Source: CALODL01 sp942492115 (GTDB lineage: Bacteria > Planctomycetota > Phycisphaerae > UBA1845 > CAIVHJ01). From it: a stretch of DNA of 64,000 nt. Location: the NCBI GenBank assembly GCA_942492115.1, contig CALODL010000037.1:1-64000 (forward strand), in the 5' to 3' direction. The notes below the pieces were generated by a model, which ran no database searches, was not told the DNA's origin, and saw nothing but the letters and a program-made list of their open reading frames with translations. Shown here in pieces: positions 33,889 to 44,000 of this stretch. Position 1 is the stretch's first letter, and the number at the start of each line of letters is the position of its first letter. The position numbers and the translations under genes were made by a program.

Positions 33889-34287
33889 CTACTTCAGGAA
33901 CCGCTCGGGAATTCCGCACAGGCTGCCTTGGCGATCTACACACGCAAGGGTTGTTGCCGCCTGGCACAGCAGTTCAGCGTCGCGCCGCAATTCATATGTG
34001 TGATCGATGCGTGCCCGTGTGACGCGAGTCATCATTGTCTTGAGAACGAGTTCATCATCATAATGTGCCGGACGGCGGAATTTGCACTCCGCGCGGGCGA
34101 CAACGAAGAACACGCCTACGGCCTCCATGTCACGGTGCGATTGGCCGGTCTGCCGCAGGAGTTCCGTCCGGCCCAGCTCGAAGTACTCGAAGTAGCGCGC
34201 GTGATGAAGGTAACCCATAGGGTCGCACTCGGGGTAGCGCACACGGATCACCAGCTCGCATTGCTGGACGACTTCGGACGGTTGCAC
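33889..34287 (-). CDS. YbgC/4HBT-type acyl-CoA thioesterase
   Basis: A 132-residue hot-dog-fold protein. RVRYPECDPMGYLHHARYF carries the conserved catalytic Asp and His pattern of the 4-hydroxybenzoyl-CoA thioesterase/YbgC family, followed by FEYFELGRTELLR. It hydrolyses acyl-CoA thioesters; YbgC-like members often associate with the Tol-Pal system or phospholipid synthesis, but no tol gene is nearby here. The start is GTG 34287 with AGGAG 6 nt upstream. It lies 25 nt after the M28 peptidase gene and is probably co-transcribed with it. Confidence 0.86.
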   Translation of the reverse strand: MQPSEVVQQCELVIRVRYPECDPMGYLHHARYFEYFELGRTELLRQTGQSHRDMEAVGVFFVVARAECKFRRPAHYDDELVLKTMMTRVTRARIDHTYELRRDAELLCQAATTLACVDRQGSLCGIPERFLK

Positions 34288-34312
34288 GGAATGCTCCTGA
34301 ACGAGTGAGTTC

Positions 34313-36118
34313 CTAACGACGCTCGAGCTTGATCTTGAGGATTATCGTCTTCTCTTGACGCTTGATCTCGACTTCGACAGTGTCGCCGGGTTTCGCGTCC
34401 GCGAGGGCCTCTGCATATTCACTCATCCTCGTAACGGTTTTGCCCGCGACCTTGATGATGAGATCGCCCGCTTTCATGCCGCCGCGGTCGGCCGGACCAT
34501 CGGGAACTACCGTTTCGACCGGCCACCCCTCAGCGCCACCCTCTGCGGGGCGGAAGCCCATTCGGACACGCAGGCCTCGGCGTCCTGGCAGTTCTTTGAA
34601 GGTTGCGCGCGTTTCACTGGCGAGCAATTGTTCTGTAACCCGCTGGGCCAACTCGACGACCTGGGTCATGCCGTCGTAGTCCAGGGTGTCCCAGTCATCA
34701 CCGGGTCGGTGATAGTGTTCGTGTAAACCGGTGTGCAGAAACATAACGGGGATCTGCTCATTATAAAACGGTTGGTGATCGCTTCCACCCGGTCCGCGGT
34801 CGTTGAAGGCGATTTCAAGGTTCATTGCGTCGGCTTGCGCCATGATCATGTCGTTGAACTCGGCACCGGAACGGCTTCCATAGACCTGGATCGTTCCATC
34901 GTCGAGGCGACCGATCATGTCGAGATTGATCATGGCGACGGTGTCTTTGATCGGGACAGTCGGATGCTCAACATAGTAACGAGATCCGTGCAGTCCCAAT
35001 TCTTCGCCAGAGTAGGCCATGAATGCGATGGACCGTGCGGGGCGCGGACCGGCGCTGAAGATGCGCGCCAGTTCGAGCACGCCCGCGATTCCAGAAGCAT
35101 TGTCGTCGGCACCATTGTGGATCTTGTCAGTGCCCGGGTGGGTCGAATGCCCGAGGTGGGCTTGGCGCGTTGCTGGGCCCGTGCCGAGGTGGTCGTAATG
35201 GCCACCAATGACGATGAACTCGTGCGCCAATGGTCCCGCACCGCGCACGATGCCGATGACATTGCGAGTGACGTATTCGGTGTTGTTCAATCCGGGCCTG
35301 CCGTGGATGACGACGTCGCCACCGTGGTCGCCCGTGGTAGTGTTTTTCAGTGCGGCGGAGGCCGTAACGCCGATTTGCACACGGTCGTGCAAGGTCGCCA
35401 GGTCCTCAAGGCCACCACTGCGGAGCAAGGCGTCGGCCGTGTCGCGCGTGATGTTGAACATGGGGAGCGCCAATCGAGGCTGTGACGCTCCGGCCGCAAG
35501 GACGTCATCATCTCCGCGCGGAGGATTGACGAACAATACGGCAGCGGCACCGCGCTCGCCGGCCACTTCTGCCTTGGTGGCAAATGTCGTGTGACGTCCT
35601 GCGGTGGTTCTGAAGTCTGTTGGCCAGTTCGGCGGGCCGCGTCGAAAGACCAGCACAACCCGGCCGGTCACGTCGATCTGAGCATAGTCGTCGTGCGCCG
35701 GGTCCTCCGAGACGATGCCGTAGCCTGCGAAGACGACAGGGCCCTCGAAGCTCGTATCTGGTGAACCGGCGTGGACGCGGTAATCGCGGTCGGTTGTCCA
35801 CGGTTCAGCCTGGTCCATGACTCGGCCCAGTCGAGTGTCTGGTCCCGGCGCGCGGCCTCCGGCGATATCGAATTTCTGGAAATAGCTCCCATCGTCCCCC
35901 CCAGGCTGCAGTCCATAAGCATGAAACCATCCTGCGATGTATGCGGCAGCCTGCTCGATGCCGTTGGTGCCGACCCCACGGCCCCCCAGTTCATCACTGG
36001 CGAGCAACTTGACGTGATCAAGTACGGCGCTGCGTGAGACCGTTGCTGCACGCTCAGCATGGAGGGGCGCGGTCACGGCGGAGAGGATCAAGAAACAGGA
36101 TGTCATAGAGAGACGCAT
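34313..36118 (-). CDS. exported M28-family zinc aminopeptidase with PA and PDZ domains
   Basis: A 601-residue protein with a signal peptide (about 1-21). A protease-associated domain is inserted around residues 100-240. The M28 catalytic core carries the two-zinc ligands in GGHYDHLG, NGADDNASG, YSGEELGLHGS (with the catalytic Glu), NLDMIGRL and HYHRPGDDWD. The C-terminus (about 505-601) is a PDZ domain (VPDGPADRGGMKAGDLIIKVAG). It is probably a periplasmic or secreted peptidase that releases N-terminal amino acids. ATG 36118 is preceded by AGGAG at 8-9 nt. It leads a two-gene operon with the thioesterase. Confidence 0.9.
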   Translation of the reverse strand: MRLSMTSCFLILSAVTAPLHAERAATVSRSAVLDHVKLLASDELGGRGVGTNGIEQAAAYIAGWFHAYGLQPGGDDGSYFQKFDIAGGRAPGPDTRLGRVMDQAEPWTTDRDYRVHAGSPDTSFEGPVVFAGYGIVSEDPAHDDYAQIDVTGRVVLVFRRGPPNWPTDFRTTAGRHTTFATKAEVAGERGAAAVLFVNPPRGDDDVLAAGASQPRLALPMFNITRDTADALLRSGGLEDLATLHDRVQIGVTASAALKNTTTGDHGGDVVIHGRPGLNNTEYVTRNVIGIVRGAGPLAHEFIVIGGHYDHLGTGPATRQAHLGHSTHPGTDKIHNGADDNASGIAGVLELARIFSAGPRPARSIAFMAYSGEELGLHGSRYYVEHPTVPIKDTVAMINLDMIGRLDDGTIQVYGSRSGAEFNDMIMAQADAMNLEIAFNDRGPGGSDHQPFYNEQIPVMFLHTGLHEHYHRPGDDWDTLDYDGMTQVVELAQRVTEQLLASETRATFKELPGRRGLRVRMGFRPAEGGAEGWPVETVVPDGPADRGGMKAGDLIIKVAGKTVTRMSEYAEALADAKPGDTVEVEIKRQEKTIILKIKLERR

Positions 36119-36284
36119 GATTGGGCTCCTGTGTGGGGTTGATCACGATGTTAATGGCCCAGTGTGACGATAACAACCACGAGCGCGGCCGTGTGCGTCG
36201 CCTCAATGGCCACTATAATTCCGGATGACTGCACAGGCAGCGTGTGCTGCCTGACCTCCTGATGCCAGACTCGGAGAACAATTC

Positions 36285-36902
36285 ATGTCCCTGGATCCAG
36301 TGAAGTGCATGGCTGCCGGTGTGGTCGTCGTCGTCGTATGGGGTACGGTCGAACACGCACGGCAGGATCCCCGGGATATGCGACCGACGGCCGTCAAGAC
36401 ATCGTCAACTGCCTCGTATGTGCCCGGTAGCCTGATCGAGACCGGTGATCCGGCCTGGGACTACTATCAACACGCTCAGAAGGACTGGCAGAAAGAGGTT
36501 CAAGACCTCATCAGCCGAAGGCGACCCGATTTGCAAGCAGCGAGTGCCGCCACGCTCGACATGCACTGGTCTCTGCTGGACCTCCGTGGTGCCCGCTTGC
36601 GCTATCTCCTTGCGGAGGATCCGGGACGTATTACGCGTGACCGGGGGGTTCGCGCTTTCCTGAGCTTTTCCTGGGATCCGCAAAATGATACCTCGGCGTT
36701 GCAGGCGTGGGATCCCACATTCGCACAACTTCAGGCCGCTATTGAACACTACTACCGTGCGGCACGTGAGCATCCAGACTATGCTTCCTCGCGCGAGTTT
36801 CTGACATCAACGCTACTGCTCGATGCGGAGTACCGTGAGATCCTCGAGCGCTTCACCGCGGCGAGTGAGGTCATCGAACGAATGTTGCAGCAGCAGCAGT
36901 GA
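36285..36902 (+). CDS. membrane-anchored or secreted protein of unknown function
   Basis: A 205-residue protein with a hydrophobic N-terminal segment (about 8-20, a Val run) that would serve as signal or anchor, then a largely helical charged body (WDYYQHAQKDWQKEVQDLI; LLDLRGARLRYLLAEDP; HYYRAAREHPDYASSREFL) ending in four Gln. I recognise no family. GGAG 8 nt before the ATG supports the start, and the base composition resembles neighbouring genes. It ends 11 nt from the convergent glcF gene. Confidence 0.7.
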   Translation: MSLDPVKCMAAGVVVVVVWGTVEHARQDPRDMRPTAVKTSSTASYVPGSLIETGDPAWDYYQHAQKDWQKEVQDLISRRRPDLQAASAATLDMHWSLLDLRGARLRYLLAEDPGRITRDRGVRAFLSFSWDPQNDTSALQAWDPTFAQLQAAIEHYYRAAREHPDYASSREFLTSTLLLDAEYREILERFTAASEVIERMLQQQQ

Positions 36903-36913
36903 GTCCGATGGAG

Positions 36914-38176
36914 TTACTCAGCGGCGTACGCTTGATCGAGCAGGTCGATCGGGTGAACGAATTCGACGTCACGGCCATGCTCGGCCGCATGTTGTTTGAG
37001 ATGCAGCAAACATCCCGCGTTGCCGATGGCCACGCAGCGCACCTCAGTGGCTGCAATACTGTCGAGTTTGCGTCGAGCGATCTGCCCGGCCATCTCCGGT
37101 TCCGTCAGGGCGTATGTGCCCGCGGCTCCGCAGCACATGTCCGAAGAACCTAACGGCACCAGTTCGAGGCCATCGATCATTCGCAGAAGTTCGCGCGGTT
37201 GTGCAATGATGCCTTGCCCATGGCACAGATGACAGGCATCGTGGTAGGTCAGGCGCAAGGGAACCTTGCCGCGCGGCTGCCTGACCGGCAGCTCGATGAG
37301 GAACTCGTGGACATCGCGCACTGCCTGCGAAAAGGCGCTGGCCCGTTCGGCGTAAGCAGGGTCGTCGGCAAGCAATGCGTCGTAGGATTTGAGCATCAAT
37401 CCGCATCCGGCAACATTGGTGATGATGACGTCAACCGTTGCACTCCGCTCGAAAGCAGCGATGTTTGCACGGGCCATGTCCCGCGCCGTGTCGACCCGGC
37501 CCGCATGGTAATCAATCGCACCACAGCAGCGCTGGTCGTGGGGGCAATGGACAGCGCAACCGTTGGTCTCGAGCACGCGGTGTGTGGCGCGGTTGGTGTG
37601 GCCAAACACCGCTTCCGATACGCAGCCGACAAACAATCCTGTGATTGCTCGGATCGGGCCTGATGGTTGAGAATGACGCGGGATAGTACTGTTGTCACGT
37701 GGCAGGGCGGCCACGACCTCTGCGATGCGCAATGCAGCAGTATGGCCCGCAAAGAGGCCTGAGTTTCGCACAAAATCAACCAGGCCCGTTGCCTGGGCCG
37801 CAGCCGCTATGCGCAGCAGCCAGCGCGTGCGACGCGGGTTCGGTAGAATGTGCTGGCAGGTCCAGTCGATGATGCGATCGATTACGCCGTCGCCCGGCTC
37901 GTGTGGATGGGTGGTGCGATAGCGCTCGATCAGCTCACCATACTGCACCCCGGAGGGGCACGCCGTTTCACAGCCCCGGCAGTCAAGGCATAGGGCCAGA
38001 TGGCGATCGATGGTCGAGGACGGGGCAGCACGGCCCTCTTCGATTGCCTGCATCAAGTAAATGCGTCCGCGCGGTGAATCGTTCTCGTCGCCACGTTCGA
38101 CGTATGTCGGGCACGCTTGCAGACACAGCCCGCAGTGGACGCAGTTCTGGTAGTAATCGAACAGCTCACTCATCAT
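36914..38176 (-). CDS. glcF: glycolate oxidase iron-sulfur subunit GlcF
   Basis: A 420-residue Fe-S electron-transfer subunit of the glycolate oxidase complex (glycolate to glyoxylate). Two [4Fe-4S] ferredoxin-type motifs, CVHCGLCLQACP and CLDCRGCETACP, lie at the N-terminus. Two Cys-rich CCG domains follow, with CCGAIDYHAGR and later CHLCHGQG and CCGAAGTYAL, as in GlcF and heterodisulfide-reductase-like proteins. The start overlaps the end of glcE by about 11 nt (ATGATGAGTGAG). It is the last gene of glcDEF. Confidence 0.93.
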   Translation of the reverse strand: MMSELFDYYQNCVHCGLCLQACPTYVERGDENDSPRGRIYLMQAIEEGRAAPSSTIDRHLALCLDCRGCETACPSGVQYGELIERYRTTHPHEPGDGVIDRIIDWTCQHILPNPRRTRWLLRIAAAAQATGLVDFVRNSGLFAGHTAALRIAEVVAALPRDNSTIPRHSQPSGPIRAITGLFVGCVSEAVFGHTNRATHRVLETNGCAVHCPHDQRCCGAIDYHAGRVDTARDMARANIAAFERSATVDVIITNVAGCGLMLKSYDALLADDPAYAERASAFSQAVRDVHEFLIELPVRQPRGKVPLRLTYHDACHLCHGQGIIAQPRELLRMIDGLELVPLGSSDMCCGAAGTYALTEPEMAGQIARRKLDSIAATEVRCVAIGNAGCLLHLKQHAAEHGRDVEFVHPIDLLDQAYAAE

Positions 38177-39416
38177 TCATCCGATCGGCGAGACCCCGTC
38201 GCGGCAGCACGCCTGCGGGGTCGAAGAGATCCTTGATGTGCTGCAGCCAGTTGGCTCCAACCATGGGGGGCCAGCGTTTATACGCTCCGTTGTCCGGCGC
38301 TCGGTCGAACACCACGGTACTGTCTTCACCGGCTGTGGCGCGTAAGGCGAGAACGTCGCTGGCGCTCATATCGCCCACTGCCCGGCCATGGACCACCCCG
38401 AAACCGGCGCGCGCAATGGCGGCAATGTTGGCACGCTGGCAGAAGGTGATCATGGGAATGCAGCGCTCGAGGCGCACCGCCGCCTCAAAAGACGCGTCGG
38501 CAGGGCTGGTGGACCAGTCACGCAGTCGCTCGTACAGGGCCGTGGCCGCCGTGCCATCGATGACATCCATGAACGCAGAAATGTCTTCGGCGACCGTCGA
38601 GAGCTGCCATGCGATCACGGCGGGTTCACCGCGGTAGCCGATGCACAGGATCAGCTCTCCCGGGGCACAGCTGAGACCCAGATCATCGGCTGCTATGCTC
38701 TCGAGAACATCTATCACGACGGGCCGGGTTCGCCCGATCCAGAGACGGTTCAACATTCGGCGTAGCTGCTGCGGCCCACGGGCTGTCGTACAACCAAAGG
38801 TCCAGGCCACAGGCCGCGGAATGAGCCGCAGCGTGGCTTCGGTGACGATGCCGTACTGACCGTGACTGCCCACCATCAGCCGGTGGACATCATAGCCGGC
38901 AACACTCTTGGTCGTGGGGGCGCCAGCGCGAATGCGCCCAAAGGCCGGCGTGACGACCGCGCTGGCCAGCACGTGATCCCCGACAGTGCCATCCTCGCGT
39001 GCGGTGGGGCCACAGCGGTTGGCTGCAATCATCGCGCCTACGGAAGTGGTGTGGGGTGCGGCCGGATCGATCGGGCACATGAGGTCATGTTTGCAGATGG
39101 CGCTATTGAGTTCGCTGATGGTACAACCCGCTTGAACGCGTGCGGTCAAGTCGGTCGCAGCGATGTCGAGGACTCGACACATTCGCGACGTCGTACACCA
39201 TATCGGGGCATCGTCCTCGGATTGAGCTGAACCATCCGTCAGGCGACTGCCTGTCGGAATGACGCGCAGGTCGTGGCGCTGACAGCAGGCAAGCAACTCT
39301 TGCACCTGCTCCTCGCTCGCCGGGGCGGCGATCACAGCATCCGCGCTGGCCAGCAACACGCCGGCACCGAGTTCGTCCGTGAGGAGGTGTTGCAGTCTGG
39401 CGACATCGTCAGGCAC
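38166..39416 (-). CDS. glcE: glycolate oxidase FAD-binding subunit GlcE
   Basis: A 416-residue FAD-linked subunit with the PCMH-type FAD-binding domain: VIPTGSRLTDG for the dinucleotide region, LTARVQAGCTISELN, TSVGAMIAANRCGP, GSHGQYGIVTEATLRL. It works with GlcD and GlcF. The start is set at GTG 39416, with GGAGG 6 nt upstream and an 8-nt overlap with the glcD stop. The longer frame to 39515 would lie inside glcD and lacks a ribosome site. Confidence 0.9.
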   Translation of the reverse strand: MPDDVARLQHLLTDELGAGVLLASADAVIAAPASEEQVQELLACCQRHDLRVIPTGSRLTDGSAQSEDDAPIWCTTSRMCRVLDIAATDLTARVQAGCTISELNSAICKHDLMCPIDPAAPHTTSVGAMIAANRCGPTAREDGTVGDHVLASAVVTPAFGRIRAGAPTTKSVAGYDVHRLMVGSHGQYGIVTEATLRLIPRPVAWTFGCTTARGPQQLRRMLNRLWIGRTRPVVIDVLESIAADDLGLSCAPGELILCIGYRGEPAVIAWQLSTVAEDISAFMDVIDGTAATALYERLRDWSTSPADASFEAAVRLERCIPMITFCQRANIAAIARAGFGVVHGRAVGDMSASDVLALRATAGEDSTVVFDRAPDNGAYKRWPPMVGANWLQHIKDLFDPAGVLPRRGLADRMNDE

Positions 39417-40806
39417 GACGTTCCTCCCCGTGGCCGAAAATCTTGTCTGCATTGGCGCGGCGGGACGGATCGAATACGGCGCGCAGCGCCTGCTGCGCTG
39501 CCAGATCGGATGCACTGTACATCAACCGCAGAGCGGCAACCTTTTCTATACCGATGCCATGTTCACCGCTGATCGATCCGCCAAGCCTGACGCACTCCGC
39601 GAGGATTTCGTGCCCGGCGGCCTCGACGGCGGCGACCTGCTGCGGATCGCGCCCGTCGAACAGGAAGTTCGGATGGATATTTCCGTCGCCCGCGTGGAAG
39701 TTGCTGGCCACCCGCAGGCCGTGGCGATCCGCGACTTCACGGACGAACCGCAGTATTTCGGGCAGCCGCGAGCGCGGGACGACTCCGTCCTGGGTGATGC
39801 AGGAAGGGGCTGCTCGACCGAGGGCGCCGAAAGCTGTCTTTCGCGCCTTCCATAGCAGCGCCCGGTTGTCATCGTCGTCAGCGTGTTTGATCTGACGAAC
39901 ATGATTGGCCGTGCAATACTCGACGATGCGTGCAAGGCGGTCGTCCATGCCGGCAGCGACGCCCTCGAGTTCGATGATCAGCACGGCATCCGCCTCAGGG
40001 AAGCCATAGCCGTAAGCCTGGTCAACGATGCGCAAGCAGGCGTCATCCATCATTTCGAGGGCGGCAGGCATGATGCCGGAGGCAATAATCGCCGTGACCG
40101 CGTTCGAGGCGTCGTCCATCTTGTCGAAGACGGCCAGGACCGTGCGCATGGCCGCCGGGCGGCGGGTCAACCGCACGGTGACTTCGGTGATCAAGCCGAA
40201 CGTGCCTTCTGTTCCACAAAACAGCCGCACCAGGTCTGGACCATGACGGAGACGGGTGCGTCCACCGATACGCAGGATGTCTCCCGTCGGCAACACGGCG
40301 GTCAGGCCCAGGACGTGATTGGCTGTGACGCCATGTGCCAGGGTATGGGGCCCGCCGGCGTTGTTGGCAACATTGCCCCCGATCGTGCAAGTCGATTGGC
40401 TCGACGGATCCGGCGCGTAGCGATAACCCTGTCCGCCGACTGCATCGGAGATGTGCTGTGTGACCACTCCGGCCTCCACGACAGCGCACTCGTTCGCGAG
40501 GTCGATCGCGATGATGTCCCGCATCCGTGCAGTGGAGACGCACACACTGTCGGGAGGCGTGAGGCATCCACCGGCCAGTGACGTTCCCGCGCCGCGGGGA
40601 ACGAAGCCGATGCGCGCACGGCTGAGGCACTTCAGCACCTGTGACGCCATTGCGGTCGAGGTTGGAAACACAACCGCGCCGGGGAGCGAACGCGCCAACG
40701 GGAACGCATCGCGCTCATAGACCAGCCTTTCGGCCGGGTCGGACAGGACGCCGCGCGGTCCACAAATAGATTGGAGTTCTTTAATGATTGAGGCCTGGAT
40801 GGCCAT
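39409..40806 (-). CDS. glcD: glycolate oxidase catalytic subunit GlcD
   Basis: A 465-residue FAD-dependent oxidase of the FAD_binding_4/FAD-oxidase_C type. Landmarks: VPRGAGTSLAGGC and CTIGGNVANNAGGPHT in the FAD domain, GTEGTFGLITEVTVRL, and the C-terminal substrate-domain block NFHAGDGNIHPN followed by ISGEHGIGIEK. It could alternatively be a D-lactate dehydrogenase, but the glcDEF gene order favours glycolate. ATG 40806 is preceded by GGAGAG; the frame to 40887 is not needed. First gene of the operon. Confidence 0.93.
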   Translation of the reverse strand: MAIQASIIKELQSICGPRGVLSDPAERLVYERDAFPLARSLPGAVVFPTSTAMASQVLKCLSRARIGFVPRGAGTSLAGGCLTPPDSVCVSTARMRDIIAIDLANECAVVEAGVVTQHISDAVGGQGYRYAPDPSSQSTCTIGGNVANNAGGPHTLAHGVTANHVLGLTAVLPTGDILRIGGRTRLRHGPDLVRLFCGTEGTFGLITEVTVRLTRRPAAMRTVLAVFDKMDDASNAVTAIIASGIMPAALEMMDDACLRIVDQAYGYGFPEADAVLIIELEGVAAGMDDRLARIVEYCTANHVRQIKHADDDDNRALLWKARKTAFGALGRAAPSCITQDGVVPRSRLPEILRFVREVADRHGLRVASNFHAGDGNIHPNFLFDGRDPQQVAAVEAAGHEILAECVRLGGSISGEHGIGIEKVAALRLMYSASDLAAQQALRAVFDPSRRANADKIFGHGEERRA

Positions 40807-40944
40807 CTCCTCTCTCCTCAGGTATCCACAGCATTTCGCATAAACGCGAAGCCAGTGCAAGGTTGCTGGTATCCACGTCGCCCGCAAATGCTTAAGCGCT
40901 TACTAATCCAATGCATGCAGTCGAGATGGTCTGGGATACCCGTC

Positions 40945-40974
40945 TTGACAAGACTCTTGGGCTTTCTCTATAAA
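40945..40974 (+). promoter_or_regulatory. strong sigma-70-type promoter of the large lipoprotein gene
   Basis: A perfect TTGACA (40945-40950), 18-nt spacer, then TATAAA (40969-40974). Transcription would start near 40981, leaving an ~85-nt leader before the ATG at 41066. This is the best promoter match in the window. Confidence 0.75.
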
Positions 40975-41065
40975 AGGATAAGTTCAAGGGCGTCAATGCT
41001 TTGTTGACGATCCCGTCCTGCCTGAACAAAAAAAAGCATCCACCCGCTTGAGGGGGAGAATTGCC

Positions 41066-44000
41066 ATGATCACGAAGATCGTACGTCACCGGTTCGTCCT
41101 GGGGATAGTAGCAGGTACGCTGCTGTTTGTCGGAGCATGCAACAATCAGGGGCCTGGCGAAGGGCCGTCATCGCCGGATGCGCCCCAGATTGCATTGATC
41201 AGTCCGACTCAGGATCGCAACATTGCCAGCGGAACGCCCATCAGCATTACCTATACTCTCCTGGGTGATGAATTGACATCCGCGGTGGCGTTTCTCGATG
41301 TCGATGAGGATCCGTCCAACAACAACGAGATCGTGTTCGCAACGGATCTCGAAGCGGGCAACAACCTGCAGGTATTGCTGACGACCACTTCGCTGGAACT
41401 TGGTTCGTACACTTTTGGAGTTCAAGCAACCAACTCCGCGGGAACCACGGTTGTCTATGCGCGCGATAGAAACAGCGTAGCTGTCATGTTGACCATGAAC
41501 GGCGCGCCGGTTCCCGGAATCTCCTCGCCGGCCTCCGACCGCGAGGTGCTGGCCATTCAGACCGTCGATCTGTTGTTCAATTGCAATGATCCCGAGAACG
41601 AGGTCAGCTGGGCGACGTTCTATGATCGCAATCAGATCGTCGACGGCAACGAAGTGTTCATCCCCAACGGTGCGGGTACGGGTAACTCTCCAATTGGCTC
41701 AGCCAATCAGCAGGTCACATGGGCTCCGATCGGTGTTCCGCAGGGGACTTATTTCGTGGGTCTCACCTGCATCGATACGGCCGAGTCGGCGGTGACGACC
41801 TATTCCAATGCACGCATCTCGGTCGTGTCCGAAATCACCATTCCTTCTGCCACCATCACCGCGCCATCGACTGATCGCGTTGTGACCCTCGATGATGAAG
41901 TCGTCGTTCAATTCAGCATCAGTGACCCGAGCAGCACCGAAGCGCGGGTCAATGTGTATGTCGATACCAACGATCGGTTCGAGTTCGATACCACCGAAGT
42001 CGTCCTGGCCCAGGGACTGCCTGCTTCAACGACGTCGTTTACCATCGATAGTTCGATCGTCGCGGCCCTGCCCGAGGATACCTACTTCGTCGTCGTGACC
42101 GTCGAGCAGAACAATCAACGAAGCGTGTCTTACGCTGGTGGTCGTTTGCGGATCGTGGGCACTGGAGCGTTGTCCGTGACATCGCCCCCGAAGGGCGTCG
42201 TAACAGCGATCCGCCCGGGCACTGATGTACAAGTCATCTGGCTGACCAATCTGTCGGTTGGCGAAGGGGTGATCGATCTGGCCACGTTCAATGCCGATGC
42301 GGATGGACAGCCCACGACGCCGTTGGTTCCTGACCCGCTGGAGAATGCCAAGGATCTCCCGGTCGCGCCCAATTCGTTCAGTATGGACACTTCGAGTCTC
42401 GAAGGCGGATCTTACGTTGTTGAGGTCACTCAAACGCGCGTGGATGCCGATGGTCAACAGACTGGCGAAACCGCGCGTGATGTTTCCGGAGTCATCCGAG
42501 TCACGACGCAACCCAACATTTTCTGGGTGGGGGCGATCGAGGTGCCGGACGGCGAAGAGAATCCGCCGGGTCACGTCGACGGAATCGTGTTCGAGGGAGT
42601 CAATTTCGAGGACAACGCCGGCAGTTCGTTCCAGGCGCTCGGTGAGCTGCCGATCGGCCAGGGGATCGAAACCGCATTCCTCGTTGGCGCGCAGTACGCC
42701 AAGCCGCTGCTGGCCAATCCGAATGGTATCGGTGCCGGCCAGGCGTATCTGATGTACAACGATTTGCCGTTGATCAATCAACGCTACAGCCTCAATGCTG
42801 TCGGCGCGCGGGATACGCCAGAGGATGTCGACGGTGACGGGCTGCTGGGTTTGCAGATTTCGGGAATTGCTTTCGATCCTGCGTCCGAGGAGGTCCTCAG
42901 TCCGGGGAATACCCCATCGCTCGATATCCTTTCTGAAGATGCCGATGGTGATGGCCGGCTGGATCTCGTTGACGAAGACCTGGATGGCGACGGCGTCCTG
43001 GATGCGATCGAGGATGTCGACCAGGACGGCCATCTCGATTTCGTGGAAGATGGTTGGGTGGGGGTCGATGACAATGGTGACGGCGTCATCGACAACGCCT
43101 CGGCTCGCTGCTACGTCGCGCAATACGAGAACGGGGCGCTGGAGACTGCAATCAACGAGGACCGGGACTTTGATGGCAAACTCGACGAGCAGGGTGATGC
43201 AACCTGGGGGCTGTCGAGCATTGGCCTGGTGCCGGATGTCGACGGCGACGGTGTTCCGGAACTGGCCTTCGGATTTCAGTTTACCGATTCGATGACCGCG
43301 GATTTCCGCAGGACACTGCTCGGCGTGTTCGAGGTGCCAGGCTTTGGCGAATTGAGCCAGGAGAACCACTTCGAACGTGGCGGATTTGTCATTGTGCCCA
43401 GTAGCGACGAGTCGACGATTCTCGATCCGTTTGCTCCGGGAGCCAGCTTCGAGGGGCGGGTTCTGGAGCTCGACCGCGTCGGTCAATTCTTCTCGACGGA
43501 ACAGGAGCCGGACAACGGTCCGCCGGATGATGTGACCGGTATCCAGCCGCCGAACAGTCAACTCACGCGCGCAGCGACCAACGGGCACGATGTCGTGCCT
43601 TTCGGCCGCTCGATACTCGGGGGCGACCCGGGTCAGTCACTGGTGTGTCCGACAGGCACTGTGCAGGTCCTTTTCTTCAACAACATTTCACTGGGCAACC
43701 AGGCGCGGGCGCGTTGGCGGATTTTCGAGACTGTGGACGACGGGCCGGATCAGGAGATCGAAGCCGCATTTACCATTGAAGCTGCTCCGGGCGCCATCGC
43801 TGCCCGTTGCGTGGCCGTAGCCGACGGACAATCATTGCGCTTCGTGCCCATCGAGGTTCAGATCGTGAACGACTCGAATCAGGTCGTGGGCGGCGCGATT
43901 GATCAGCGCGAGGTCATCGCCGGTCTTCCCGCCGGTGGCCAGATCGTTGCCGGTGTCGTCGGCTCACTCGGGGACCTCGTTCTTGGTGGCGGACAACCCA

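Noticed and set aside
42026..43588. 520-codon antisense frame inside the giant lipoprotein
   Set aside because: It is a shadow of a GC-rich Asp/Gly-rich coding strand; there are no domain motifs.
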